DNA from: Bacteroidia bacterium
GTDB taxonomy: Bacteria > Bacteroidota > Bacteroidia > Cytophagales > Cyclobacteriaceae
DNA length: 5,276 bases
Direction of reading: 5' to 3'
NCBI GenBank assembly: GCA_025356795.1
Contig: JANXRR010000125.1
Location: forward strand, 1 to 5,276
The notes beneath the pieces were generated by a model. That model saw only the letters and a program-made list of their open reading frames with translations, searched no databases and was not told the origin of the DNA. The position numbers and the translations under genes were made by a program. Shown piece by piece: positions 1 through 5,239 of this stretch (position 1 is its first letter; the number at the start of each line of letters is the position of its first letter).

Positions 1-838
1 CTTCCAAGCCTTTGTATTTCTTTCTTGCAGGATTATGTTGCAGCACTACCGCATTTGCCGCAGCAGAAACAATCCATTCGGAACCTGCTGGGCCACTGGG
101 ATTGCGCAAAGAAGATTGCCCTTCAATAAAAATAATATCGGGCTTAGCTTCTCGCCAACATTGCACAATGGAGTGTTCCATTTCACCCGAAATAAAATCA
201 TTCAAAGTGCTATCAAAGATAAACCCATACTTCGCGCCTTGCATCCAACCAGTTTGACCTGTGTAAATCATTTCGGCTTTGTATCCCGCAGCCTTCATGG
301 CTTCCGTTAAAAATCGGGTGGTTGTACGTTTGCCGAGTGCACAGTCGGTACCTAGAACAGCTATTTTAGGACATTTTACTTCTTCAATATCGCCCGACCA
401 AAAATGCAAATCTTTAAATTTTTTAGGCTTGCGTACATCAATTATCTCCAGTCCTTTTTCTTGGGCAATGGCTGCCAAATCTTCATGATCAGAAACATAA
501 TCGTGAAGCCCATTAACAATGCTGTAGCCATTTTGTAATGCCTCCTTCAACATCACATTTAATTCACTGGGTATAACACCACCCTTTGTTGCAACACCAA
601 CAATGCAATATTTGGCAGCTTCTGCGGAGTGCGTTTTAAAAGAAGCTAATGAATTGTATACGTGTATATTTCTTTTCTTTCCATCCAGCACTTCGCCTGC
701 ATCTTTACCTGCTTGTTTGTGGTCAATCACGCCAAGTATATTAAATCTTTCTGTTCCTCGAATTAGGCCATGAGCCGTTTTACCGCTATCCGAATCAAGG
801 TAGCCTGCAGTAATAATTATCGCATTACTTTTTTCCAT
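1..838 (-). CDS. DUF1611 (DgcN-like) P-loop protein, C-terminus cut by the window edge
   Basis: The reading frame runs from an ATG at 838 off the left edge without a stop, giving 279 residues. I read it directly from the reverse strand. Residues 1-150 look like the Rossmann-like N-terminal DUF1611 domain (SDSGKTAHGLIRG at 16-28). Residues 158-279 are the P-loop domain, with a Walker A-type motif GTDCALGKRTT (163-173) and a Walker B-like IFIEGQSSL (236-244). Family members are about 340-350 residues, so perhaps 60-70 are missing. Characterised relatives named DgcN act in D-glutamate metabolism as a D-Glu N-acetyltransferase paired with the racemase DgcA; whether this copy does the same is inference, so no symbol is given. 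It starts 14 bases after the stop of the serine hydrolase gene and is probably co-transcribed with it. There is no recognisable Shine-Dalgarno sequence. Confidence 0.9.
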   Translation of the reverse strand, partial: MEKSNAIIITAGYLDSDSGKTAHGLIRGTERFNILGVIDHKQAGKDAGEVLDGKKRNIHVYNSLASFKTHSAEAAKYCIVGVATKGGVIPSELNVMLKEALQNGYSIVNGLHDYVSDHEDLAAIAQEKGLEIIDVRKPKKFKDLHFWSGDIEEVKCPKIAVLGTDCALGKRTTTRFLTEAMKAAGYKAEMIYTGQTGWMQGAKYGFIFDSTLNDFISGEMEHSIVQCWREAKPDIIFIEGQSSLRNPSGPAGSEWIVSAAANAVVLQHNPARKKYKGLE

Positions 839-852
839 CTATTTAATCGTTA

Positions 853-2136
853 TTAGTTATCAGTTGGTGATTGTTTGTCATTTATTGTATTCAAAATGGG
901 ATACTTAAATTTTACGAAAGACAAATCAGGTTTGTGCTTCTTCTTCCTTTTCAATTCGTAATTATACAGAAGTTGACCAAGGTTTTTCATAAATGGATAG
1001 CCGATTTTTTTGTACTCATATTTGCCATCGTTATAAATGCCATCGGTGTTGGTGGCAATCACAGCTGAAAGCATAAACTCCACTCCATTTTTAAAATCAA
1101 CTATATAGGCATTGTCTATTAAATATCCGTAGGCATCGCCAACCTTATTAAAAATTCTAATGTTGGAAGGGATCGGTTCTTTATCCTCACCATACATTAA
1201 AAACTTACAATAGGCATCATAATAATTTGAATCTAAAGCATAGTTGGGAAAGAGTGTTTCTGTGGGCAATTGAGACATGTGCCTTAATACAAACTGACGA
1301 TCGTCTTCAGTGATATTAAATCTTTTTTGCTCGGTAACTTCAGCAGGAAAAATAATTGATTTCAAAATTTTCTGCTGATCTATGAGCGAGTAAAAATTCT
1401 TGTAACTAAAATCAAACGGTTGATTGATAAGCGAATCTTTTCGCATGAAGCCAACACCCTTCAATGCTTTGGCACTTAAAATCATTGAATCATTAACTAG
1501 CATAGGCTGCGAGTACAAAAGTGTATCGTTTCTTACAAACCGAACCGCTTCTGTATGCCTATTTTGATCAGGAGAAAGCGCCCGTTCGAGCCTGTGTAGC
1601 AAGCGAAGGTTATAACCCTTTTGATGAAGCTTTTCATTAGCTGACTGTTGGCCTAAAAACTCATATAGCCTATTGTGAGCATCGTTATCGCTAACAATTA
1701 AAATCTTCTTTGCGTAATGGGCAACACTGGGCAAGCCCGATTCAGAGGTTGTATCTTTCGTTACCGATAATTGACCTGAATAAATACTATCGTGAAACAT
1801 GGGCGTAAACTTATCAATGCCTGTGTCTCTTAATTGATTCACCTTTTCCAACGCCAGTAAAACCATGGGCAACTTTACGGTAGAGGCTGGATAAAAATAG
1901 CGGTTTGAATCGACATTAAAATAAAAAGACTTGAAGCTTGGTTTATTGTTTGCATCGCGATTGATACGGGTATAAATAATCTGGATTTCAAGTGTATCTT
2001 TCTTTGCTATGTATTCTCTAAACTGAGTGGGTTGCCGCTTCATCAAGTTGATAAGAAGGTTTTTATTTTCCCTTACTTGTGGCTGGCAAGCGGAAAGAAC
2101 GGAGGTGAAGAAGATTAATAAAATTGCTGAGCGCAT
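853..2136 (-). CDS. Lipoprotein serine hydrolase, class A beta-lactamase-like fold
   Basis: This 427-residue protein starts with a type II signal peptide, MRSAILLIFFTSVLSAC. The lipobox LSAC places the lipidated cysteine at residue 17, so the mature protein is probably anchored to a membrane in the periplasm. The penicillin-binding/beta-lactamase motifs appear in order: SxxK as STVK (85-88, nucleophile S85), SDN (149-151), and KVG (331-333) in place of KTG. I do not see a convincing omega-loop ExxN motif between SDN and KVG, so deacylation as in a true class A beta-lactamase is doubtful. A peptidase or other serine hydrolase acting on peptidoglycan-like substrates is more likely, and the substrate is unknown. 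The stretch between SDN and KVG is long, about 180 residues. The gene leads an operon with the DUF1611 gene 14 bases downstream. The start is supported by the signal peptide and by a -7 box 21 bases upstream. Confidence 0.9.
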   Translation of the reverse strand: MRSAILLIFFTSVLSACQPQVRENKNLLINLMKRQPTQFREYIAKKDTLEIQIIYTRINRDANNKPSFKSFYFNVDSNRYFYPASTVKLPMVLLALEKVNQLRDTGIDKFTPMFHDSIYSGQLSVTKDTTSESGLPSVAHYAKKILIVSDNDAHNRLYEFLGQQSANEKLHQKGYNLRLLHRLERALSPDQNRHTEAVRFVRNDTLLYSQPMLVNDSMILSAKALKGVGFMRKDSLINQPFDFSYKNFYSLIDQQKILKSIIFPAEVTEQKRFNITEDDRQFVLRHMSQLPTETLFPNYALDSNYYDAYCKFLMYGEDKEPIPSNIRIFNKVGDAYGYLIDNAYIVDFKNGVEFMLSAVIATNTDGIYNDGKYEYKKIGYPFMKNLGQLLYNYELKRKKKHKPDLSFVKFKYPILNTINDKQSPTDN

Positions 2137-2157
2137 AAACTAGTATTAAGACCTTTT

Positions 2158-2183
2158 CAAAGGTAGCAATCTGGTTGCTCAAA
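2158..2183 (-). promoter_or_regulatory. Probable promoter of the serine hydrolase-DUF1611 operon
   Basis: Read on the minus strand, TACCTTTG (2165-2158) matches the Bacteroidota -7 consensus TAnnTTTG exactly. A TTTG at 2183-2180 could be the -33 element, but the spacer is only 14 bases, shorter than the usual 17 or more, so that element is uncertain. The predicted transcript would have a leader of roughly 15-20 bases before the ATG at 2136. A short inverted repeat (AGCAA/TTGCT, 2165-2179) lies in the spacer. Confidence 0.6.
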
Positions 2184-2209
2184 AAAAATGCGTTTTTTAT
2201 TTGCAACCA
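2172..2209. repeat. 38-base imperfect palindrome in the hicAB/serine hydrolase divergent promoter region (candidate operator)
   Basis: The outer arms TGGTTGC (2172-2178) and GCAACCA (2203-2209) pair perfectly over 7 bases. After mispairs at 2179, 2180 and 2182, an A-tract (2183-2188) pairs with a T-tract (2193-2198). The centre, near 2190.5, lies within two bases of the midpoint between the two divergent -7 boxes. The palindrome covers both candidate -33 elements, at 2180-2183 and 2200-2203. HicB-family antitoxins commonly bind palindromes at their own promoters, so this is a candidate HicB or HicAB operator. That function is inferred. Confidence 0.5.
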
Positions 2210-2226
2210 AATTTTAGTTACATTTG
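2200..2226 (+). promoter_or_regulatory. Probable promoter of hicAB
   Basis: TACATTTG at 2219-2226 matches the Bacteroidota -7 consensus TAnnTTTG. TTTG at 2200-2203 is a possible -33 element with a 15-base spacer, slightly short. The -7 box ends only 7 bases before the hicA ATG at 2234, so the transcript would be nearly leaderless. Confidence 0.6.
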
Positions 2227-2233
2227 TTAGCCT

Positions 2234-2482
2234 ATGAGCAAGTACCAAAAAGCATTGGATCGGCTAAAGGAACGACCTAAAGATTTCACATGGAAAGAAC
2301 TTCAAACCATTATGAATCATTTGGGCTATCAGGACAAAAAGGGAGCTGGATCAAGGAGGAAGTCTATCAATCCTAAAAGCAATGTAATTATAAGCCTGCA
2401 CCAACCTCATCCAAAACCACACATGAAAATATATGCACATGATATTATAATTGAACACTTGCAAGAAGAAGGATTAATATGA
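2234..2482 (+). CDS. hicA: HicA-family toxin (type II toxin-antitoxin)
   Basis: This 82-residue protein has the HicA double-stranded-RNA-binding-like fold. Toxins of this family bind and cleave mRNA and slow growth when free of HicB. Visible features are helix 1 (about 19-31, WKELQTIMNHLGY), the basic loop KKGAGSRRKSI (35-45), and a C-terminal LHQPHPKPHMKIY (55-67) followed by a final helix (68-78). The position of the usual catalytic histidine (GSH in classical HicA) is arginine here (GSR, R41). I recall this as typical of a HicA subfamily with a conserved LHxPHP motif, where H56 or H59 may take part in catalysis. The stop overlaps the hicB start as ATGA. The assignment is strengthened by the neighbouring HicB. 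The length is normal for the family. Confidence 0.88.
   Translation: MSKYQKALDRLKERPKDFTWKELQTIMNHLGYQDKKGAGSRRKSINPKSNVIISLHQPHPKPHMKIYAHDIIIEHLQEEGLI
2468..2473 (+). promoter_or_regulatory. Shine-Dalgarno sequence for hicB
   Basis: GAAGGA lies 5 bases before the hicB ATG at 2479, inside the end of hicA. It is the only convincing Shine-Dalgarno sequence in the window and supports efficient translation of the antitoxin from the bicistronic mRNA. Confidence 0.5.
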
Positions 2483-2817
2483 AAAATGTATTGGAATATA
2501 AAGGTTATACTGGCTCGGTAGAGTTCAGTGCCGATGATAAAATTTTCTTCGGTAAGATTATTGGACTTAGGGATGTTGTCACCTTTGAAGGGGAAACAGT
2601 TAAACAACTCACCAAAGCTTTTCAAGAATCTGTAGATGATTATCTTGAAAGTTGTAAAGCGTTGGGCAAAGACCCCGATAAGGAATTTAAAGGAAGCTTC
2701 AATGTTAGGCTTACACCAAAAACACATAGGTTGGCTGCCATGAAATCTGCAGCCATGAAAATTTCACTTAATAATTTTGTTGAGAGAGTGATTGCAAAAG
2801 AAGTACTTGAGCAATAG
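2479..2817 (+). CDS. hicB: HicB-family antitoxin
   Basis: This 112-residue antitoxin is translated from an ATG that overlaps the hicA stop. Residues 1-70 form the HicB partial RNase H-like domain that binds the toxin, with family-typical stretches: LEYKGYTGSVEFSADDKIFFGKI (5-27), the conserved acidic VDDYLESC (52-59) and GKDPDKEFKGSF (63-74). Residues 74-109 form a ribbon-helix-helix DNA-binding domain: strand FNVRL (74-78), then helices around 80-93 and 96-109 with SLNNFVERVIAKEV. The protein should neutralise HicA and, through the C-terminal domain, repress its own operon. The palindrome at 2172-2209 is a candidate target. Length and motifs are complete, so the pair looks functional. Confidence 0.92.
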   Translation: MKNVLEYKGYTGSVEFSADDKIFFGKIIGLRDVVTFEGETVKQLTKAFQESVDDYLESCKALGKDPDKEFKGSFNVRLTPKTHRLAAMKSAAMKISLNNFVERVIAKEVLEQ

Positions 2818-2922
2818 CTAGTTATTTTTTATAAAGATAAATTCAGAACAAGATATAAGAATAGTTTTTTATAAGCACGAATGACAAAATTTCTTTGAAC
2901 TATAATAACGGAGTTGAACCCC
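2818..2922. other. Short AT-rich gap between convergent hicB and gtrA
   Basis: These 105 bases separate the ends of hicB (plus strand) and the GtrA gene (minus strand). I see no strong GC-rich hairpin followed by a T-run, so no confident terminator for either gene. The gap contains a near-duplicated AT-rich string, TAGTTATTTTTTATAA at 2819-2834 and TAGTTTTTTATAA at 2862-2874, of unknown meaning. Confidence 0.4.
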
Positions 2923-3306
2923 TCACTTAAAATTAAAAAAATAATTACTCAAGAAATTCCAGAACATTGTACCCAAGATGGCCAAAAACTTAGCCTTATA
3001 AAAACTCACTTTCAATTTTGTTTCAAATAGGTAAAGTAGGCACGTGTTTATTAATAAGCCTATGGAGGCCAATCCTAAAAAGGTAAAGTATTCTTGCAGA
3101 ATATTGGGATTCTGACTTTGGAAAGTCCAGATGCGATTGAAAATGTAATTTGAACTCGCACCTGCTAAAAAGCCAAAACCATTGGCACCATAGCGATTGA
3201 TCTTTATTTTCTCTTTAAATAGATACGTTATTGAGAAGTCTACCACGGTGCCGCTTGCACCTACAATTCCAAATCGTATAATTTTGATAACTAGCTCTGA
3301 AAACAT
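2923..3306 (-). CDS. GtrA-family four-helix membrane protein
   Basis: This 127-residue protein matches the GtrA-like family (PF04138) in length and layout, with four hydrophobic segments at roughly 11-30, 38-57, 72-94 and 104-123. Family-typical motifs are RFGIVGASGTVVDFSITYLF (11-30) at the start and NYIFNRIWTF (53-62) in the second helix, ending in NFLSNYFFNFK. GtrA proteins are thought to move or help use lipid-linked sugars (for example undecaprenyl-phosphate glucose) in cell-surface polysaccharide decoration, usually beside or fused to a glycosyltransferase. No glycosyltransferase is in this window, so the substrate cannot be guessed. The ATG at 3306 gives the family-standard N-terminus. 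The gene is divergent from rlmN. Confidence 0.88.
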   Translation of the reverse strand: MFSELVIKIIRFGIVGASGTVVDFSITYLFKEKIKINRYGANGFGFLAGASSNYIFNRIWTFQSQNPNILQEYFTFLGLASIGLLINTCLLYLFETKLKVSFYKAKFLAILGTMFWNFLSNYFFNFK

Positions 3307-3337
3307 TTATTAATCTTTAATTCTGGTTCTTCTCCGC

Positions 3338-3354
3338 TTTGGGCTTATCCCAAA
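3338..3354. repeat. 17-base palindrome in the gtrA leader / rlmN upstream region
   Basis: TTTGGG (3338-3343) and CCCAAA (3349-3354) form a perfect 6-base inverted repeat around CTTAT. It lies immediately downstream of the predicted gtrA -7 box, so it would be near the gtrA transcription start or in its leader, and 41-57 bases upstream of the rlmN ATG. It could be an operator or a leader hairpin. Neither can be decided from sequence alone. Confidence 0.35.
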
Positions 3355-3358
3355 AAAT

Positions 3359-3366
3359 CAAATATA
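3359..3366 (-). promoter_or_regulatory. Probable -7 box of the GtrA gene
   Basis: On the minus strand this reads TATATTTG, an exact match to TAnnTTTG. It would give a leader of roughly 45-50 bases before the ATG at 3306. I find no TTTG at the expected -33 distance; that position overlaps the rlmN -7 box. Confidence 0.5.
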
Positions 3367-3382
3367 AAAACTTTAAATAGCC

Positions 3383-3390
3383 TACCTTTG
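3383..3390 (+). promoter_or_regulatory. Probable -7 box of rlmN
   Basis: TACCTTTG matches TAnnTTTG exactly and ends 4 bases before the ATG at 3395. Transcription would start at or within a few bases of that ATG, implying a leaderless mRNA or use of the later ATG at 3452. No clear -33 TTTG is seen at the usual distance. Confidence 0.55.
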
Positions 3391-3394
3391 CGCA

Positions 3395-4486
3395 ATGGAA
3401 GAAAGTGTGATAAAAACTTCTGAAACTGATCTGATCGCTTCTGAAACTACCATGCCTAAAAGGGATGTGAGAAAATTATCACTCGAAGAATTAAAGACCT
3501 TTTTTGTTTCTAAAGGCGACAAACCCTTTCGCGCACAGCAAGTTCATGAATGGCTTTGGAAAAGGTCGGTAACTGATTTTGATGACATGACCAACCTTTC
3601 TTTGGCAACGCGTGAGTTGTTAAAACTTCATTTCGTTATCAATAACATAAAGGTTGATACGCTGCAGCAAAGTGCTGATGGCACTATTAAAAATGCGGTG
3701 AAGTTACATGATGGCTTAATCGTAGAGTCGGTATTGATTCCGACAGAAAAAAGAATTACCGCATGTGTAAGCAGTCAAGTTGGATGTAGCTTGGCTTGTA
3801 AATTTTGCGCCACTGCACGGCTCAAGCGCATGCGAAATTTAAATCCCGATGAAATTTATGATCAGGTAGCAACCATTAAACAACAAAGCGAATTATTTTT
3901 TGGCCGACCGCTAACCAATATTGTGTTTATGGGCATGGGCGAGCCGTTGCTCAACTATGCCAATGTAATGGCAGCCATCGAAAAGATTACATCCCCACAG
4001 GGTTTGAACATGGCCGCCAAACGATTAACTGTTTCAACCGTGGGCATTGCCAAGATGATTGTGAAAATGGCAGACGATGAGGTGAAGTTCAATCTTGCTG
4101 TTTCGCTGCACTCGGCCATCAACTCAACACGCTCTTCTATCATGCCCATTAATGATACCAACACGTTGGAGGAGCTAGGCGAAGCATTAAAATATTGGTA
4201 TAAAAAGAGGAAGAAAAAAGTAACGTATGAATACGTAGTGTGGGAAGGCGTGAACGATACTGAAAAAGATGCAAGAGCATTGTTGGAATTCTGCAAAATT
4301 ATTCCTTGCAAAGTGAACATAATAGAGTATAACAAAATTGAAGAAGGAGGATATCGCCAAGCAAAAGAAGAAATATTGCTACTATATCAAAACCTTTTGG
4401 AGAGCCACGGCATCACAACCCGGATACGCAAAAGCCGAGGTAAAGATATTGATGCTGCCTGCGGGCAATTGGCAAACAAAAGTTGA
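3395..4486 (+). CDS. rlmN: RlmN, radical SAM 23S rRNA (A2503-C2)/tRNA methyltransferase
   Basis: RlmN methylates C2 of adenosine 2503 in 23S rRNA and adenosine 37 of some tRNAs, tuning translation fidelity in the cytoplasm. The 363-residue protein has the full signature. An N-terminal helical domain (about 27-90) includes FRAQQVHEWLWKRS. The radical SAM CxxxCxxC motif is C131, C135 and C138, in GCSLACKFCAT. The SAM-binding MGMGEPLLN is at 179-187. The two mechanistic cysteines are C124 (equivalent to E. coli C118) and C356 in DIDAACGQL, which carries the methyl group. The first 19 residues are extra relative to typical homologues, which begin near KRDVRKLSLEEL. The ATG at 3452 (M20) is therefore an alternative start, giving 344 residues. 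The secreted protein gene downstream follows without a gap and is probably in the same transcript. Confidence 0.96.
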   Translation: MEESVIKTSETDLIASETTMPKRDVRKLSLEELKTFFVSKGDKPFRAQQVHEWLWKRSVTDFDDMTNLSLATRELLKLHFVINNIKVDTLQQSADGTIKNAVKLHDGLIVESVLIPTEKRITACVSSQVGCSLACKFCATARLKRMRNLNPDEIYDQVATIKQQSELFFGRPLTNIVFMGMGEPLLNYANVMAAIEKITSPQGLNMAAKRLTVSTVGIAKMIVKMADDEVKFNLAVSLHSAINSTRSSIMPINDTNTLEELGEALKYWYKKRKKKVTYEYVVWEGVNDTEKDARALLEFCKIIPCKVNIIEYNKIEEGGYRQAKEEILLLYQNLLESHGITTRIRKSRGKDIDAACGQLANKS

Positions 4487-4493
4487 TTTCAAA

Positions 4494-5183
4494 TTGAAGA
4501 AAATCATATCCTTATTCATATTGGTTTTTGCTGTTGTAAGGATGGGAAACGCCCAAAAAAAAATAGTGGGCAATGTGGTGGATTCTGCCTCTCTTGCCCA
4601 TATGGCTGGCGTTAATATCCGACTAAAAAATACCTATGGCGGCACCGCCACAGATGCCAAAGGTTTTTTCAAGATTTCAGTTTCACCAACAGATACCTTG
4701 GTATTTTCTTTTATTGGCTATAAAATGGAAGAGTTCGCACCCGCTGATCTTGCCAATGAATCGATAATTGTACGGCTTACACAACAGCCAAAGATGCTTG
4801 AGGCCGTTACTATTATGGCTAAGTCATTACAGGGATTAAATTCGTCCACGCCCGTTCATCTCGGCACAAAATCAAAACTAATGAATTATAGCCCTTATGG
4901 TGTTGGTTTCTCACTTTCTTATTTTTCAAAAGAAGAAAAAGAGAAAAGAAAACTAGCCAAAGTGGTGGCAGAACAAGAACGGGTGAAAAATTATTTAGTG
5001 GTAGTGTGTTCACCTGAAATCAGAGAACGGTTTATGCAAGAGTTTGCCATCAACGAAGATGAGTACTATAAAATTCTAATAAAATTTAATGAGCAAAGCA
5101 CAAGCAATCTCTACGATCTTACACCGGAAGAATTGATGGTAGTGTTTTCAAATTTCTATCAAAGTCATGTTTTCAAAAAATAA
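4494..5183 (+). CDS. Secreted protein with carboxypeptidase-like regulatory domain and unknown C-terminal domain
   Basis: I place the start at the TTG at 4494, giving 229 residues with a compact signal peptide MKKIISLFILVFAVVRMGNA, cleaved before QKK. The alternative ATG at 4452 adds 14 residues and overlaps rlmN by 35 bases. Residues 22-96 form a carboxypeptidase D regulatory-like beta-sandwich (PF13715-like): IVGNVVDSASLAHMAGVNIRL, then a GTATDAKGFFKISV turn, then TLVFSFIGYKMEEF. In Bacteroidota this domain often begins TonB-dependent receptors, but no plug or barrel follows here. Residues 110-229 are a hydrophilic, Lys/Glu-rich region (SKEEKEKRKLAK at 145-156) and a mostly helical tail ending in a LTPEELMVVFSNFY segment. 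I do not recognise its function. The gene begins 7 bases after the rlmN stop, and no independent promoter was seen. Confidence 0.8.
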   Translation: MKKIISLFILVFAVVRMGNAQKKIVGNVVDSASLAHMAGVNIRLKNTYGGTATDAKGFFKISVSPTDTLVFSFIGYKMEEFAPADLANESIIVRLTQQPKMLEAVTIMAKSLQGLNSSTPVHLGTKSKLMNYSPYGVGFSLSYFSKEEKEKRKLAKVVAEQERVKNYLVVVCSPEIRERFMQEFAINEDEYYKILIKFNEQSTSNLYDLTPEELMVVFSNFYQSHVFKK

Positions 5184-5190
5184 AGCAGCA

Positions 5191-5219
5191 TTGCATTTTC
5201 AAAAATCAACCTAACTTTG
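5191..5219 (+). promoter_or_regulatory. Probable promoter of the partial gene at the right edge
   Basis: TTG at 5191-5193, an 18-base spacer, and TAACTTTG at 5212-5219 together match the Bacteroidota TTG-N17-23-TAnnTTTG arrangement. It is the best complete promoter in the window. It would give a leader of about 15 bases before the ATG at 5240. Confidence 0.65.
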
Positions 5220-5239
5220 AATCACTGATTCTTATTTCT

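Noticed and set aside
12..488. Plus-strand open frames at the left edge.
   Set aside because: They lie opposite the clear DUF1611 protein, have no recognisable protein features and no promoter.
853..2136. Annotation of the serine hydrolase as a beta-lactamase resistance gene.
   Set aside because: The KTG motif is altered and no omega-loop Glu motif is evident, and the operon context points to wall-peptide metabolism.
2152..2163. A short inverted repeat CCTTT-TC-AAAGG over the serine hydrolase -7 box.
   Set aside because: It is only 5 base pairs per arm with a 2-base loop and arises largely from the -7 box sequence itself; too weak to call an operator.
2407..2727. A 106-codon minus-strand open frame across hicA and hicB.
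   Set aside because: It is antisense to two well-supported toxin-antitoxin genes and has no family features of its own.
2909..2926. A tRNA T-arm-like string on the minus strand (GGGGTTCAACTCC), possibly a tRNA gene or a tRNA-derived attachment site.
   Set aside because: The stem does not pair as a proper 5-base T-stem. No acceptor or anticodon arm can be found around it, and the adjacent sequence is the gtrA coding end.
3955..4335. A 126-codon minus-strand open frame.
   Set aside because: It is fully inside rlmN, whose motifs are complete, so it is a shadow frame.
4338..4493. Extension of the secreted protein back to ATG 4338.
   Set aside because: It would overlap rlmN by about 150 bases and put 52 unlikely residues before an evident signal peptide.
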